Of a stretch of DNA of 64,000 nucleotides, positions 35,186 through 46,924 are shown piece after piece; the first letter of the stretch is position 1, and every line of letters starts with the position of its first letter. The stretch is from Calliopum simillimum. Lineage: Eukaryota; Arthropoda; Insecta; Diptera; Lauxaniidae. Location of the stretch: contig OX638370.1 of assembly GCA_951812925.1 (NCBI GenBank), positions 32,607,948 through 32,671,947 on the forward strand. Direction: 5' to 3'. The notes under the pieces are model-generated. The model saw nothing but the letters and a program-made list of their open reading frames with translations. It was not told where the DNA came from and made no database searches. The position numbers and the translations under genes were made by a program.

Positions 35186-35865
35186 CCGTTATTCTCGGCA
35201 ATACAACACCCCATTCCTGCAGCTGTTTCCCCACAAATCCGGCAACTTCAGCGCCCAAACTAAAGCCAATCAAATGAATCTGCTTCGTTGAATAGCCGCG
35301 TCCGATGAGATAACGTATAAAGCGTGCAATAAAACGTGCCGCTACTGGTAGATTCTCAACAGCATTTGCATACCATGGTGCTGCAGTTATCGGGCTCCAA
35401 TCAATCAAAATCACATTGTAATTGCTGGCGCGTAAAAATGCTATGGGCAAATGGGAATGGAATGGGAATAGAACACACAATACAATGCAATTGCCATGTA
35501 AATTAACTATGTAACTACTACGAACGAATACATACAATCTTTTATCTGTTGACTTGATTGATTGTCAGCCGTTGCTGTTTCGCTAAATCCATGCAAATAA
35601 ATTGCCAATGGTTTGTTAAAATCGAAATTGCTTTTGCTCAGTCGACGATCATCACCAAGATACAAATTGTATGGCTTAAAAGGATTCTTCCTGCAAATTT
35701 CCGTTTGTGGAGAACAATTGTTAAATGAGAATTGTCACAGAAAATTTAAAAGATATGAGACAAACCTTGTGTAGAGTAAGAATGCAAAATCCTCTCGCTC
35801 GCGTATTTCACAACAGTTGATGCAAGTACCACGCGGTGCAGGACTATAAAATATAGGTGCTCCGG
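35186..35865 (-). CDS. Lipase / phospholipase A1-like gene, exons A-C (35865-35766, 35690-35536, 35440-35186)
   Basis: Secreted alpha/beta-hydrolase of the pancreatic-lipase family, predicted to hydrolyse lipid esters outside the cell. Exon A gives FYSPAPRGTCINCCEIRER; exon B KPLAIYLHGF, the oxyanion-side HGF block; exon C NVILIDWS and HLIGFSLGAEVAGFVG, where GFSLG holds the nucleophile Ser (codon 35261-35259). Introns are 75 and 95 bp with good splice signals (donors gtttgt, gtatgt, gtgagt; acceptors tatag, tgcag, catag), and phases agree across all joins. With exons D and E the readable part is about 294 residues and all three catalytic residues are present. The signal-peptide exon must lie above 35865 and was not found. 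The gene may be a digestive or PLA1-type lipase; substrate cannot be told. Confidence 0.93.
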
Positions 35866-37434
35866 CTATAAAGATAAGAGAAAGATGTATTAAAGATTAG
35901 GTTAAGATTACAACTTTTTATATATGTAAGTTTGCAGTCTCGCAATATTGCATGCAAAATTATTCTTTTTATTCTGAAATATTTTCAAAAATTAACATCC
36001 GAAAAGACCTTGACCTCCACTCTCCTTAATCGTTTTTATCATACCCTACATCTCATCACCATTTGTGAAGAAAGTTACAAACGTAATGTCGCCAAATTTC
36101 AAAGGAATTGTATTGATATCATAGACAAACAATGGACACAATTTGTATAACTTATTTCTCTTTCAACTTTCCTTATGCTTTTCGGTGCTTTTTGACGAGT
36201 ATCAACTTCATTATTCGATACTATTCATATTTTTTTAAATGGTTTGATATCTCTTGTGCGCTTTTAATATTTTTGACAGAACATGTCCGTTGTATATTGA
36301 TTGACATATAATTTTGGACTATTCCAAGCCTATCGTAACAAGTTTTGACTTGATCCTCTCGGAGATCGCTGAAATTTTGTCCGTAGTTTCTTTTAAGACA
36401 AAAAACAATAAAAGTGGCGACAGAAAAATTTTGAGATTCGAGATTAAAATGGTGGTAAAAATATCCAAATCACTTGATACTGCTGCACAAAATTGTCCAA
36501 CGACATTCCTCAACCAATTTTCATGTTCTAAGCTATTTTGGAAAGGTAATGAATCAGGCTATAAGTGTAGAGTAATTTTTTTGGTATTTGACGATAGTAC
36601 TATTTTTAGTACTACTTTAGTACTTTGAATACAAAAACTTTTAATCTCCTACTTTTCAGATCTTCTAAGATATTTTCAAGGAAAGAAAACAAAACTACCC
36701 TATATAAATATGAAACCAAAACCAAAAAAAAAAAATCTTCAACAATTTAGGGATTATGGTATTTAGCTGATATCAAAATATATACCATTTTTTAACGCTC
36801 AAAACTCTTAATCCGTTGACGATACCCATTATCTTAGTTTTGAATTCATATGGAAAGTGATTTTATCTTCTTTTCGTAAAGAATAAGTGGATCGTTTTTC
36901 TTAGATCCAAAAACGTATTAAAAAATATTGCATTTTCTTAAATAAAGGGTGCGCGGAAATCGATGGAACACCAAAAAATGTTAGATTCCTGGGACTCCTG
37001 AACCGCTTTTCTAAGTTTAATTTTTTGAAATTTGCAAAATAAACGGAGTTATTTTTGTCGTTATTTTTTAAAGTGAAATTAGTCCCTAAGAAGAGCAAAA
37101 TAATCAGTTCTTTCACCGATATCATTTTTTCAACTTTATACCATCAATTTCAGACCATCAAGTAAACTTTTCGTGAAAATAGAGCCAAATTTTACTCATT
37201 TCTAACTTAAAATCATCCAATTATTATTGTATTACTTTTTCCGGCTCCAATTACTCTGTTGGTTTTGCGAGTTTCGAAAAATGAAACTAAGAAAAGTTGT
37301 TCAGAATAATCCCAGGAATTTTATTTTTTCCAGTGTTTTATCAATTCCTGCTCACCCTGTGTATAGTTCGCTATGCCACCTTTTCAATACAATTTTGTGA
37401 AGCAGTATCGCCGCTTGTATATTTCTATACCCTA
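35866..37434. other. AT-rich DNA upstream of lipase exon A; no exon recognised
   Basis: The missing 5' exon of the lipase gene must lie in or beyond this stretch. No Met plus hydrophobic signal peptide with a matching donor was convincing. Confidence 0.4.
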
Positions 37435-38486
37435 CACCCAGGGTATATTCACTTTGTCCTTCCCTTTGTAACGCAGTGTCACCCCCTGAGTCGCTACCCA
37501 ACGGGAAACGGAAGCGCATTAAAACGACTTCAGTTGTGCTTCAAGGGAAGCAAGAAGCTGCTTGCCCTAGCGGAGATGCACATCTTCAGAAGCACATGAA
37601 ATACGCTCCAAATACGCTTCCGTGGAAGCACACATTTGGAAGCTTATGAAATACGCTTCCGTGGAAGTTTTTCAAAATTTTAAGTTCCATTTCACAAAAA
37701 TTACTTTTTTCTGTAACTTTTGGTAGATTTATTAACTTTTATAAGTAATAACAAAAAATAGAATTTGAAAAATTTTGTATGCTACCTGATATGTGCTTCT
37801 ATTGCGCTCTTTTTGGAAGCAGCTTCATTCCCGTTGGGTATAGCCATGTCCATCTGTCTGGCTGGGTGGCTGAAATAACTAAGCAAGACAATTCAATGAA
37901 ATTTGGTACACTGCCTTCGTCGTCAAAGTTAACTCGTGGGATTGAAAATGAGCGAAATCAGTCTACGGACACGCCTACCGCCCATACAAAAGATATCTTC
38001 AAAATGCAACTTTAGGAGTATTTTTCACGATAATGCAACCAAAATACACAGTAATACTACGAATTATAAAGCTCTGAGCAAAAACTGGGTGAATTCGGAC
38101 AAGAGGGCGTGAAACCTGCAATAAAAGCAAGAGCTTCAAAACGCTAAACTGAAAGCGTTTTTTGAGATAATCGAACTAAATTTCACTCAGACACTAAGGA
38201 CTATAAATGCAAGCTTTAAGCAAAAACTGGATGAAATCGGACAAGAGGGCGTGGCACTTCCCATATAATCAAAAGCTTCAAAACGCTATACTAAAAACGT
38301 TTTTTGAGATAATCCAACCAAATTTCACTCAATTACTAAGAATATAACTATAAATACAAACTATGAGAAAAAACTGGGTGAATTCGGACTAGAGGGCGTG
38401 GCTTCTCCCATACAAGTAAAATTTTCAAAATACTGCTGTGTAGAGTATTAAATGTTCAGCCAGGCCAAAGGTAACACCCTTACTAG
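37435..38486 (+). mobile_element. DINE-1-like HINE, copy 7, with nested MITE
   Basis: Head at 37435. A deletion joins gtaacgcag directly to tgtcacc. A MITE is inserted at 37497-37838. Three internal units follow, then the hairpin cagccaggccaaagg (degenerate) and the terminal ctag at 38483-38486. Confidence 0.83.
37497..37838. mobile_element. 342-bp MITE with TA target duplication
   Basis: Inverted ends CCCAACGGGAA and TTCCCGTTGGG (with internal GGAAGC / GCAGCTTC), flanked by TA (37495-37496 and 37839-37840). The interrupted helentron sequence gagtcg..tagccatg matches the uninterrupted gagtcgatatagccatg of sister copies, which confirms the insertion. It contains two direct gaaatacgcttccgtggaag repeats. 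Confidence 0.9.
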
Positions 38487-38502
38487 TTTAATGTTGGAGA
38501 TA

Positions 38503-39046
38503 CTAAAGGGTGTTCCATAATTCACGGAAGGTTTGAATTTGATGTTATTTGTGCGGCAAAGTGTTGCCAATCAAAAACAATATACATCTGAAAGCTTAGG
38601 GTTGATAAAAATGTAACACTACATGATAAAAAAAACCGTGTTTATTGTTGAACAATATTTCAAAAATAATGAGTGTTTGGCTGCTACAGTTCGCAAATTT
38701 CATACAAAATATGGTCTGAATATTGATTTAACTTCGTCATTTGAGCATGTGTTTTAAAACTCTTAGATTTCTTCATTTGGGGTTATTTAAGGTCAAAGGT
38801 CTATGTCAACAAGCCCACATTCAATTGTGCATTTAAAGAGGAGATTCAACTGCATTAACGAAATTCAGCCACATTTATGAAAAATGGTTTGACAAAAGAA
38901 TGCGTATGTACAAGGTGCTTTTTCACACATAACTTTATTATATCTACTTTATGTTTCATGAATTAAAAAAACACATTTGAAAAGAAAAATTATGTTTTCT
39001 ATTTATTTTAAGCCTTGCGTGAATTATGGGACACTCTTGCTTTTAA
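38503..39046 (+). mobile_element. Tc1/mariner-like relic with internal deletion
   Basis: Left end ggtgttccataattcacgg pairs with the right end cgtgaattatgggacactc. Coding remnants are visible on the plus strand: IVEQYFKNNECLAATVRKF (38655-38712; helix-turn-helix of insect Tc1/mariner-like transposases) and, after a large deletion, FFIWGYLRSKVYVNKP (about 38775-38823; the region after the third catalytic position). Stops and the missing middle make it non-coding. Confidence 0.75.
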
Positions 39047-40759
39047 ATGCATATGAAAGATAGATTTGTTTTTGTTTAATATAAAAAATATAAAAGATCC
39101 AAAAAGAAGGCCATGGAGCATTAGTTATAATCTATCTACTAAAAAATATCTCAAAATAGTACCTTCGTCAAATATCAAAAGACTTACAATGAAGGTATTC
39201 CTTAAAACGTGTTAATGTCTCGAAAACCTCTTAAACTCGTTATAATTGTCAAAATCAATACGAATACCATATCTATATGAGTACTTATGAATGTGATTTC
39301 TTTAATGCCTTTCCAAAATAAGTCAAAACATGAAAATCGGTTAAAAATATCGTCCAAGGGAAAAGTACTATTTCAGTTTTTCGGGTTTTGAGATATTAAA
39401 TTAAATTTTGTTTTTTTGTATGAAAATCGTTGTTTTGCTTTAACTTTTAAGATGAAAATAACCACTTTTTAACAGAGATATGGCAAAATGGGTCTTTTTT
39501 CAAACTAAAAACATAATATTTTAGACCAGCAATACCAAATAACTCAAAACTTGGGAAAACTGACTTAGTACTTTTCACTTGTATAGGGACGATATCTAAA
39601 TTATGTGCAATTTCGTGAAGCGGTATCGGTCGATTTTGGCATTTTTAACATCACCCCAAAAATCTGAAAATTTTTTTTGTAGCCATATTTTTTGAATTTT
39701 TTATTTTGATCCCAAACGAAATTACGTACAGTATTTCAACGAAATCTGAGAGTTCTTCGAAATTTCAATAAATATCTACCCGCTGAGCGAATAATCTTTT
39801 TCCTTGGTATATAATCCAATGAGATAAATTACATGAACGACTGTTGAGCAGTAAAAAAACCAATTGATATTTAATTGCTGAATTAATAATAAAACAACAA
39901 TTCGTGACTTCTTCCATCAAAAAAAAAATATACATACAATAATAACAACAACAACATTTATAATTAAATATACAAATGATAAATTCTTAACAATTTTTCA
40001 ATAAAATTAACTTAATCTTAATTACTGTTATGAAACTAATTGAGCATGACCAAAACGATTTAAAAACGCAATTGCTAGTTGTTGATTGAATTATTAATTG
40101 ACAAAAATTTTGATTATTAAAAAAATAAAAAATAATTTTTTTTTGGATTTTTTTTTTTTTAACAAAACATTGTTACTAATCAATATCAATTTTCATATAC
40201 TTAACATTTTGTTAGATTTAACTTCCGCATGTTAGAATTTCCGTATTTGGTAGTTGCTCCAAAAAAGCATCTTTGTTAAGATCAGGTTGCTAATTTTGTA
40301 CAGCAAATATGTGATAAAAAAAGTTTAATTTATGTTAAGAACCTGCTAATTACAAAAACCATTCAATAAATTCGATTTTTTTTTTTTATTTGGTTCGAAG
40401 AAAAAATCAAATGTTGTAATAAAAAAGTGTTGTATGTAGTTTTCATAAACTTTAAAGCCATAAGTTTTACAAATATGACCTTAATACTTTAACGAGTATT
40501 GTGTTTTACAAATGATAGCTCATTAACAGTTTAAGACTGCTTTTAGAATTTTTACAGAGAAAAAAACTTAAGTCGGAGTTCCAGGAAAAAGTATAATTCC
40601 ATTTGTTCATATAAGTAATGGTATTGGGTAGCCATAATCTTATTCATCAAACTATAAATCTCAAATTTTAGCGAAGTTATGATAGTTTTGAATGAATTTT
40701 TTGTTTTAGAAGATCCGAAATGCAGGCTGAAAACAAGAATTTACCATACAAATCGCTTA
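39047..40759. other. AT-rich intergenic DNA
   Basis: No gene. Contains one relative of the 34.5-kb dispersed repeat (39550-39660) and simple A/T runs (40125-40160, 40378-40390). Confidence 0.5.
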
Positions 40760-41890
40760 AGAACAAAAGTCACTATGATAGGGAAAGGCCGAAAAAAAGT
40801 TTTGAAAACTATTAGGATCGTCTACGACACCTTTCATAAGTTTTAACTCCTTTTTTATAAAAAAAAAAAAAAATTTCCACGAATCGAAAGGAAGTTGTTG
40901 AAGGAAAATTTTGGAAATCATCAGAATGTCCCGGACTTCTCTCAGTGGTTTTGAACCCATTTTTGTAAACAAATTAACTGCACCAATCGATAGCGAAAGG
41001 CCGAAAACAAATTTTGCGGCATATCAGGGGTGTCCCCGACCGCTCAAATGAGTTTTGATCTTCTTTTTCAAAAAATTGAATTACTCTAATCGATGAAGAC
41101 TCGAAATAAAATTTTGGAAACTATCAGGGGTTCTAAGTCCACTATTAAAAAAAAAAAAATTTCTGTGCCAAATGATAATGATAGGCCTTAGAAAAATTTT
41201 GAGAACTATCAAAAAATTTTGACCACACCAATCGATAGGGAAAGGCTGAAAAAAATGTTGGAAACTGGCAGGTGTGGCCCCAACCTCTCTTAGGAGTGTT
41301 GGTCCCATATAAAAAAAGACTTACTGCACCAATCTATTGGGAAAGGTCGAGGAAAAATTTTGGAAACTGTCTGGGATGCTCCGACGCCATTCAGGAGTTT
41401 TGGTCCCATTTTGGTTCGACTTTTCCCTGTCAATAAAATTGTTTTGAAAAATGGGATCAAAACTCCAAAGAAGGTTCCTGAGCACTAATGACAATTTCAA
41501 AAACTTTTCTTCCCTATGGATAGGTGCAATAAAATTGGTTTGAAAAATTGGAACAAAACGGGGACACCCCTGACAGTTTTCGTTTTTTGAAACCAAAACT
41601 CCTATGAAGGATAGGGTGAACCATTGACAGTTTCGAAAAGTTTTCTTCAACCTCTCCTTACTTATTGGCGCAGAAAAATTTTTTTTTTTTAAATGGGCCC
41701 AAGACTCTTAGGGAGGTTCGGGAACAAAATTTTTCTTCGACCATTCCCTATGATTGGTACAGTGATTTTTTTTTTTTTTAGAAAAATGGCCAAAACCTCC
41801 TAAGAGTGGTCGGAAATACCCTTTATAACTGTAACTTTAAAAATATTCTTTCAACCTTTCCCTATCGATTGGTGAAACAAAATATTTTTA
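40760..41890. repeat. Minisatellite of about 105-120 bp that reverses orientation
   Basis: Left of about 41430 the units read caccaatcgatagggaaagg, gaaaaa..ttttggaaac, atcaggggtgtcc, cctctcttaggagttttggtccc. Right of it the same phrases appear in reverse complement (gggaacaaaac, ccaaaactcctatgaagg, cctttccctatcgattggtg). About ten degenerate units in total. The frames here are spurious. Confidence 0.8.
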
Positions 41891-42371
41891 TTAAATGGGT
41901 CCAAAATAAATATTTTAATTCACTTTTCATTAAAACTTATTAAAAAAAGTTATTCCCTTAGCTTTAGTCAAATTTAATGTTTGATTCTCTTTATTTAATT
42001 CTGCACGCCTTCTTTTTGAACGACACTGCTTGACCTATGTAATTTTTTTAAATTCTTTGATGTGGTCAACAACTCGACCATCTTTCTTCAAGTTTCACTT
42101 CACAATTGCACAATATCTTTTTATTTGACGAAATTCGGGAGCTTCTGGTGGGGTTCCTTCCTTCTTTCGCAATGAGAATTCTGCTATTCGTTTCTAGAAT
42201 CTTTAGAGTGGACCGGGCGTATTTGGCTGTGACAAAGTCAGGCCAAAATATTGTTGATGCATTGCGTTTCTTACAAAATGGTATAAAACGGCATTTCAGA
42301 CACTCCTCTCTGTAAAATACGACAAATCAGGCTAAAGTTTGAAAGCAATAGCAAGAGATTGCCAGAAAGTA

Positions 42372-43253
42372 GGGTAAGGGAGGGAAATATGGACCACCCA
42401 TCTTTCTTTTTTTTATAAAACCCAAAATACATAAAACAAAACAGTTAATTTTATGTCATCTAGTAAGGAAACAATTTACCTTTATTCTGATTCACTTTTA
42501 GATAAATATCTCATCAGGATAAAGAAAAAAAATTAAAAAACTGAAAATACTCAAAATGAAGAAAAAAAAAGTGTAGTGTAATATGGACCATATAGTCCAT
42601 TTGGTACAGAAGTTGCATATAAAAATGTCGTTTCCACATCCGGCACATTTTTCATTACTCATAAAACGTCAGATTACATTTTCAACCCAAAATTCACCAC
42701 GGCGATCTTCTGAGTAAAGGGTATTACCTTATATGCATTTTTTATCATTTTTTTCCTTTGTAGTTAACGAATTACATATAATGACCATCAGACTCGTTAT
42801 GAAATCTGCAACTAGATTCCCCATCTGAAAAAGATGATAAATACATTTGTTTTTGAGGCTGTTTTCTTTGGTGGTCCATATTACCCACAGCACGTTTGGT
42901 GAAATAAATGGTTTTTTTATCAAAATCTCTTTTGGTTAATGAATTTATTTGTGCCAAAAAATTATAAATGGTATTCACTGACTTTATATAATTAACCATT
43001 TATTTAAAAACGCGATGGCTTTAAAGTGAAACAATGAAATTTACTCACTAGAAAAAAATTATCACTGATCTGTTTTTTAGAAAAATCAACTTTACAGAAA
43101 CATGCGACTTCACCGAACACTAAAACGCCCTATTATAAGCTTTAGGTATTAGCGTTAAGTTTGAACATGAATAACGGTAAATCCTATGTATGCAGTGGGA
43201 AATAACCGTGTGGTCCATATTACCCACGTAGTCCATATTTCCCTCCCTTACCC
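42372..43253. mobile_element. 882-bp MITE-like element (GGGTAAGGGAGGG ends)
   Basis: GGGTAAGGGAGGGAAATATG at the left pairs with CATATTTCCCTCCCTTACCC at the right, flanked by TA (42370-42371 and 43254-43255). No transposase frame. A partial relative lies at 23.7-24.25 kb. Confidence 0.88.
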
Positions 43254-43255
43254 TA

Positions 43256-45179
43256 ACAATTTCGCCAAACTTTTTCATTCCAACTATCGATATTGATTGA
43301 TCGACATTACATTTTCTTTTTGAGTAGAATTGGGGATTTGGCAATGTTCTTGGATCCATTTTCACATAGATTTCGTTATCCATTATAACTCATTCGGTCA
43401 TTTCTAAAAGTTAATGATCATACAAACTGCAAAGCCTTGTTTTACTAGCTTGAACTTCCCTTTCATTTTTTCGGGTATATTTTATATTTTGTATGTTTTT
43501 AGGTTGCATATATGCTTAACTCGTTGAATCATCAATTCTACTTCCAGTTTGTTTTGCGAAATCCCGTACTGAGATACTTTAGTTTTTGTTTATTAAAGTC
43601 ACTACCTTTTTTTTCTCATTTTGGGTCACCTGGACCTTGTTTTCTTCCACTTGTTTTTAAACTTGGAGAGAAGTGGCCAACTTTCTGTACGAAATTTCTT
43701 TTTTAGTACAGTAATTGTGCACAATTTTCTTGCGCATGTCATATTCGATACGGGACAGCGCGACATCTATGTACTATAAGAATATCGAATATTGAAAAAA
43801 GAATTAAAACACTATTGATCACGCTTTCTAACGGTGTCTTTATTGTTTCAAAAATTTGACCAAAATGTCGAAAAACTGCTTTTAAAAGTGAACTTTTTTG
43901 GAACTACATAATGTATACGAAGAATTATTTTAAATTTTTGGAATCCCCTTAATTTTGATCTTGAAAAAAAACAAATTGAAAAAATACAATATTAAACAAA
44001 GTTATCTCTAATTTCATTATAAATAAAAATCAAAGAAAGAGATGACACTCAACAGAGAGTAAACAAAACAAAACAAAATGAAGCATTGTCTTCTTACCAA
44101 GTTCAAACAAAAAAATGTGTAAAGAAAAATACAAAAAAATTTTCAAGTTCATGGCTGAAATCGTGCAAAGCTCCTCCAACACCATGTGAGTAAATACTGC
44201 AAAAACAATAAGCGGTAGTAACCACAACAAACAAAAACAAAAATAACAACAACAATAACTTTGATTAAAACAAAAACGATTCATAGCGTGATTCGTAAGC
44301 ATACATGTAATAAATTATGAATTTTGCATTTTAAATTAACAAACATGTGGAATATATGAGTTTTTTATAAATTGATATAATTTATATAAATTTATCAATT
44401 ACACTGTGCAACAAGAAAAAAAAAAACATCATCTTAGAGCGTAAAACTGCGAAAATTGTGTAACAAGTTAAGAATATGTATTATTTTGAGATGAGCAATT
44501 CTCAGATTTCCTGAAGTTGCATGAATTTCAATTTATTTATTAAAAATTTAATTTTTAAGTAATAAATAATTAGACTGCGGATTATATTTTCACTTTTTGG
44601 GTAACAGTAAAAAAAAATAATATTGTTTGCAAAATTTGTTTCCTGTATTGATTTATAGCGGCATATAAGAATATGCCAAAAATATGCAAAACATATTCTT
44701 TGCCTATTTAAAGCTATATAACAAAAACAGTAAATAGTAAAATTAATTTTTGTTAAAGGATGTAGATAGCGAAAACTACGCTAAACAAGCCGCAATTTAA
44801 CCATTTTTCAATTGGGTCGCTACTACCCGAGTTATAAGCATTCAAAAAATGGATAGCTCACAATAACATACGAAGGTTATGAAAAACTTTAAAATAAAAT
44901 TTAATCATCTTTCTATTATATAAAATATTTGTCAGTCGCCTTAGCACGCGACAACAAGTTCACTTCCTAAGTCTTTCACGCAGAGAGAAGCTTTGACACA
45001 GTTTGACAATCACTGTGTAAATACAGTTTGAGGAGGGCTGAAGTAATTCGTCCTTTCCATAGTTTGAGAAGCACCGTGATTTTAAAGTTTCAGAAGCACT
45101 GTACCAATTTATATTCGTTACAAGTGCATTGTGTGAATACAATTTGAAGGTATGTATATTGAATAAAATAGTAACACAG
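43256..45179. other. AT-rich intergenic DNA
   Basis: No gene recognised. Phrases of the type gtttga(g)aagcac(c/t)gt repeat near 45000-45110. Otherwise nothing. Confidence 0.5.
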
Positions 45180-45183
45180 ACAA

Positions 45184-46310
45184 AGAGATATATAACCAAG
45201 AGATGCAAAGAAGCAATTTTTGAAAGTTTGTGTTCTCCGTGTTAAGAAGTTGAACGTCAGCGTTATTCAACCAAAAAATCTGTATACATCTCTTCTCATC
45301 TCAAAGCGAAGAGATATAAATAGATTTTTTGGTTGAATTACGCTGCCGTTCAACTTCTAAATTCGTTAAAGCTACCGTCTCACACTGCGTTGGCTAGTGG
45401 GCAAAAATCAAAATTTTTTGTGCCTCGAAACCTAATAATATTGGTATCAATCGACAGGTAATTGCATCAATAAAATAAAAACAAAATATTTAGAGGAAAA
45501 ACTCAGTTTTGGCTACGCTGTGACACTTCAAAGTTGAGATATTTTTCAAAAAAAATCATGTTTTATTCACTACGTTTTGGGTTCTCTTAAACAAATAATT
45601 ATCAAAAATTTGTCTTTTGATTAAACTAAGCAAAGTAAAGTTTTTTATTATAAATAATATTTGAGTAAATAAATAAAACTAAAAAATTTTTGTAGTGGTT
45701 TTAATACACGATATTATCAAATGAAAAACTTCAGAAATTGACAAATTTCGACGAAAAAAAAAAAAACAAATCTTATAAAAATAAGTGCCGTTTTTTTTCT
45801 TAATCTACTAGTTCGAATTCTATGTAATCAAGAACTGCAAATAACTTTTCCTATTTCGTCCTACAAATATTTTTTTTCTTTTTTTAAAAAATGCTTAAAA
45901 CGAAAAATTTGTATGAAATATAAAATTTATGCTGAAAATTTTTTTTTTTGTTTTTATGAACACAAATGGTCTCACAAGTACAAAAAACATTATTTCTACT
46001 ACGTACATTTCATTTGTTAATATTAAACATTACTTTTTCATCATCGTTATATATGGACCTCAAGAAAATCGTCCTAAATACCTGGTTTTTAGCAAAACTA
46101 TAAAGTTAACAACAAATCTGATCATTTTTGAGCTCAGCGACCCCAAATTACTTATACTACCAAATTTCATCGATATCCAACCACTCCTTCTATTTTTGAC
46201 CATTGCTTGTATGGGCTCAACGCACTGTGCGTCTGTGGAGAACACAAACTTCAAAAAATTGCTCCAGTGCTTCTTTGCATCTCTTGCTTATATATCTCTT
46301 CGATACAGTT
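45184..46310. mobile_element. Candidate inverted-repeat element, about 1.1 kb
   Basis: agagatatataaccaagaga at 45187 (continuing tgcaaagaagc) pairs with gcttctttgcatctcttgct continuing tatatatctct near 46270-46300. Near the left end, 45258-45342 is a palindrome: aaccaaaaaatctg..atctcttc and gaagagatataaatagattt. Both motifs recur together at 54.35-54.45 kb. Confidence 0.55.
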
Positions 46311-46427
46311 TTGAAAGTGTGGGTCTTGAATAAAAATTTCATAACACAAGGTGATAAAAAATAATCTTTTCGCTCAGAGTGGAAGAGAGAGAATTGAAAA
46401 GAGAAAAAGCTACGCGGGGGTTGGTTC

Positions 46428-46924
46428 TTAGTGTCTGAGTGAAATTTGGTTCGATTATCTTAAAAAACGCTTTCAGTATAGCGTTTTGAAGTTTTTGCTT
46501 ATATGTGAGAAACCACGACCTCTTGTCCGAAATCGCTCAGTTTTTGTTTAGAGCTTGCGCTTACAATTTGTAGTATTAATGTGTATTTTGGTTGCATTGT
46601 CGTGAAAAAAACTCCTTAAGTTGCAGTTTGAACATATTTTTTGTATGGGCGGTAGGCGTGTCCGTTGACCGATTTCGCTCATTTTCAATCCCACGAGCTA
46701 ACTTTGACGACGGGGGCAGTGTACCAAATTTTATTGAATTATCTTGCTCAGTTTCCCCAAAAAATGTATTTCCACGCACAGCCAGCCAGCAGACGAATAT
46801 GGCTATATCGACTCAGAAGGTGACGCTGATCAAGAATATATATACTTTTCTATATCTGTCACGCCTCCTTCTATGCGTTATAAATGAAATGACAAAGTGA
46901 ACATACCCTGGGTGTAGGGTATAA
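46428..46924 (-). mobile_element. DINE-1-like HINE, copy 8 (3' truncated)
   Basis: Inverted copy. The head is at the right (ccctgggtgtagggtataa). One internal unit remains, and the (ggct)n microsatellite is shortened to cagccagccagcagac. The terminal hairpin is absent. Confidence 0.82.

Noticed and set aside
45929..46333. 134-codon frame as a gene
   Set aside because: Lies inside a candidate repeat element and has no recognisable motif.
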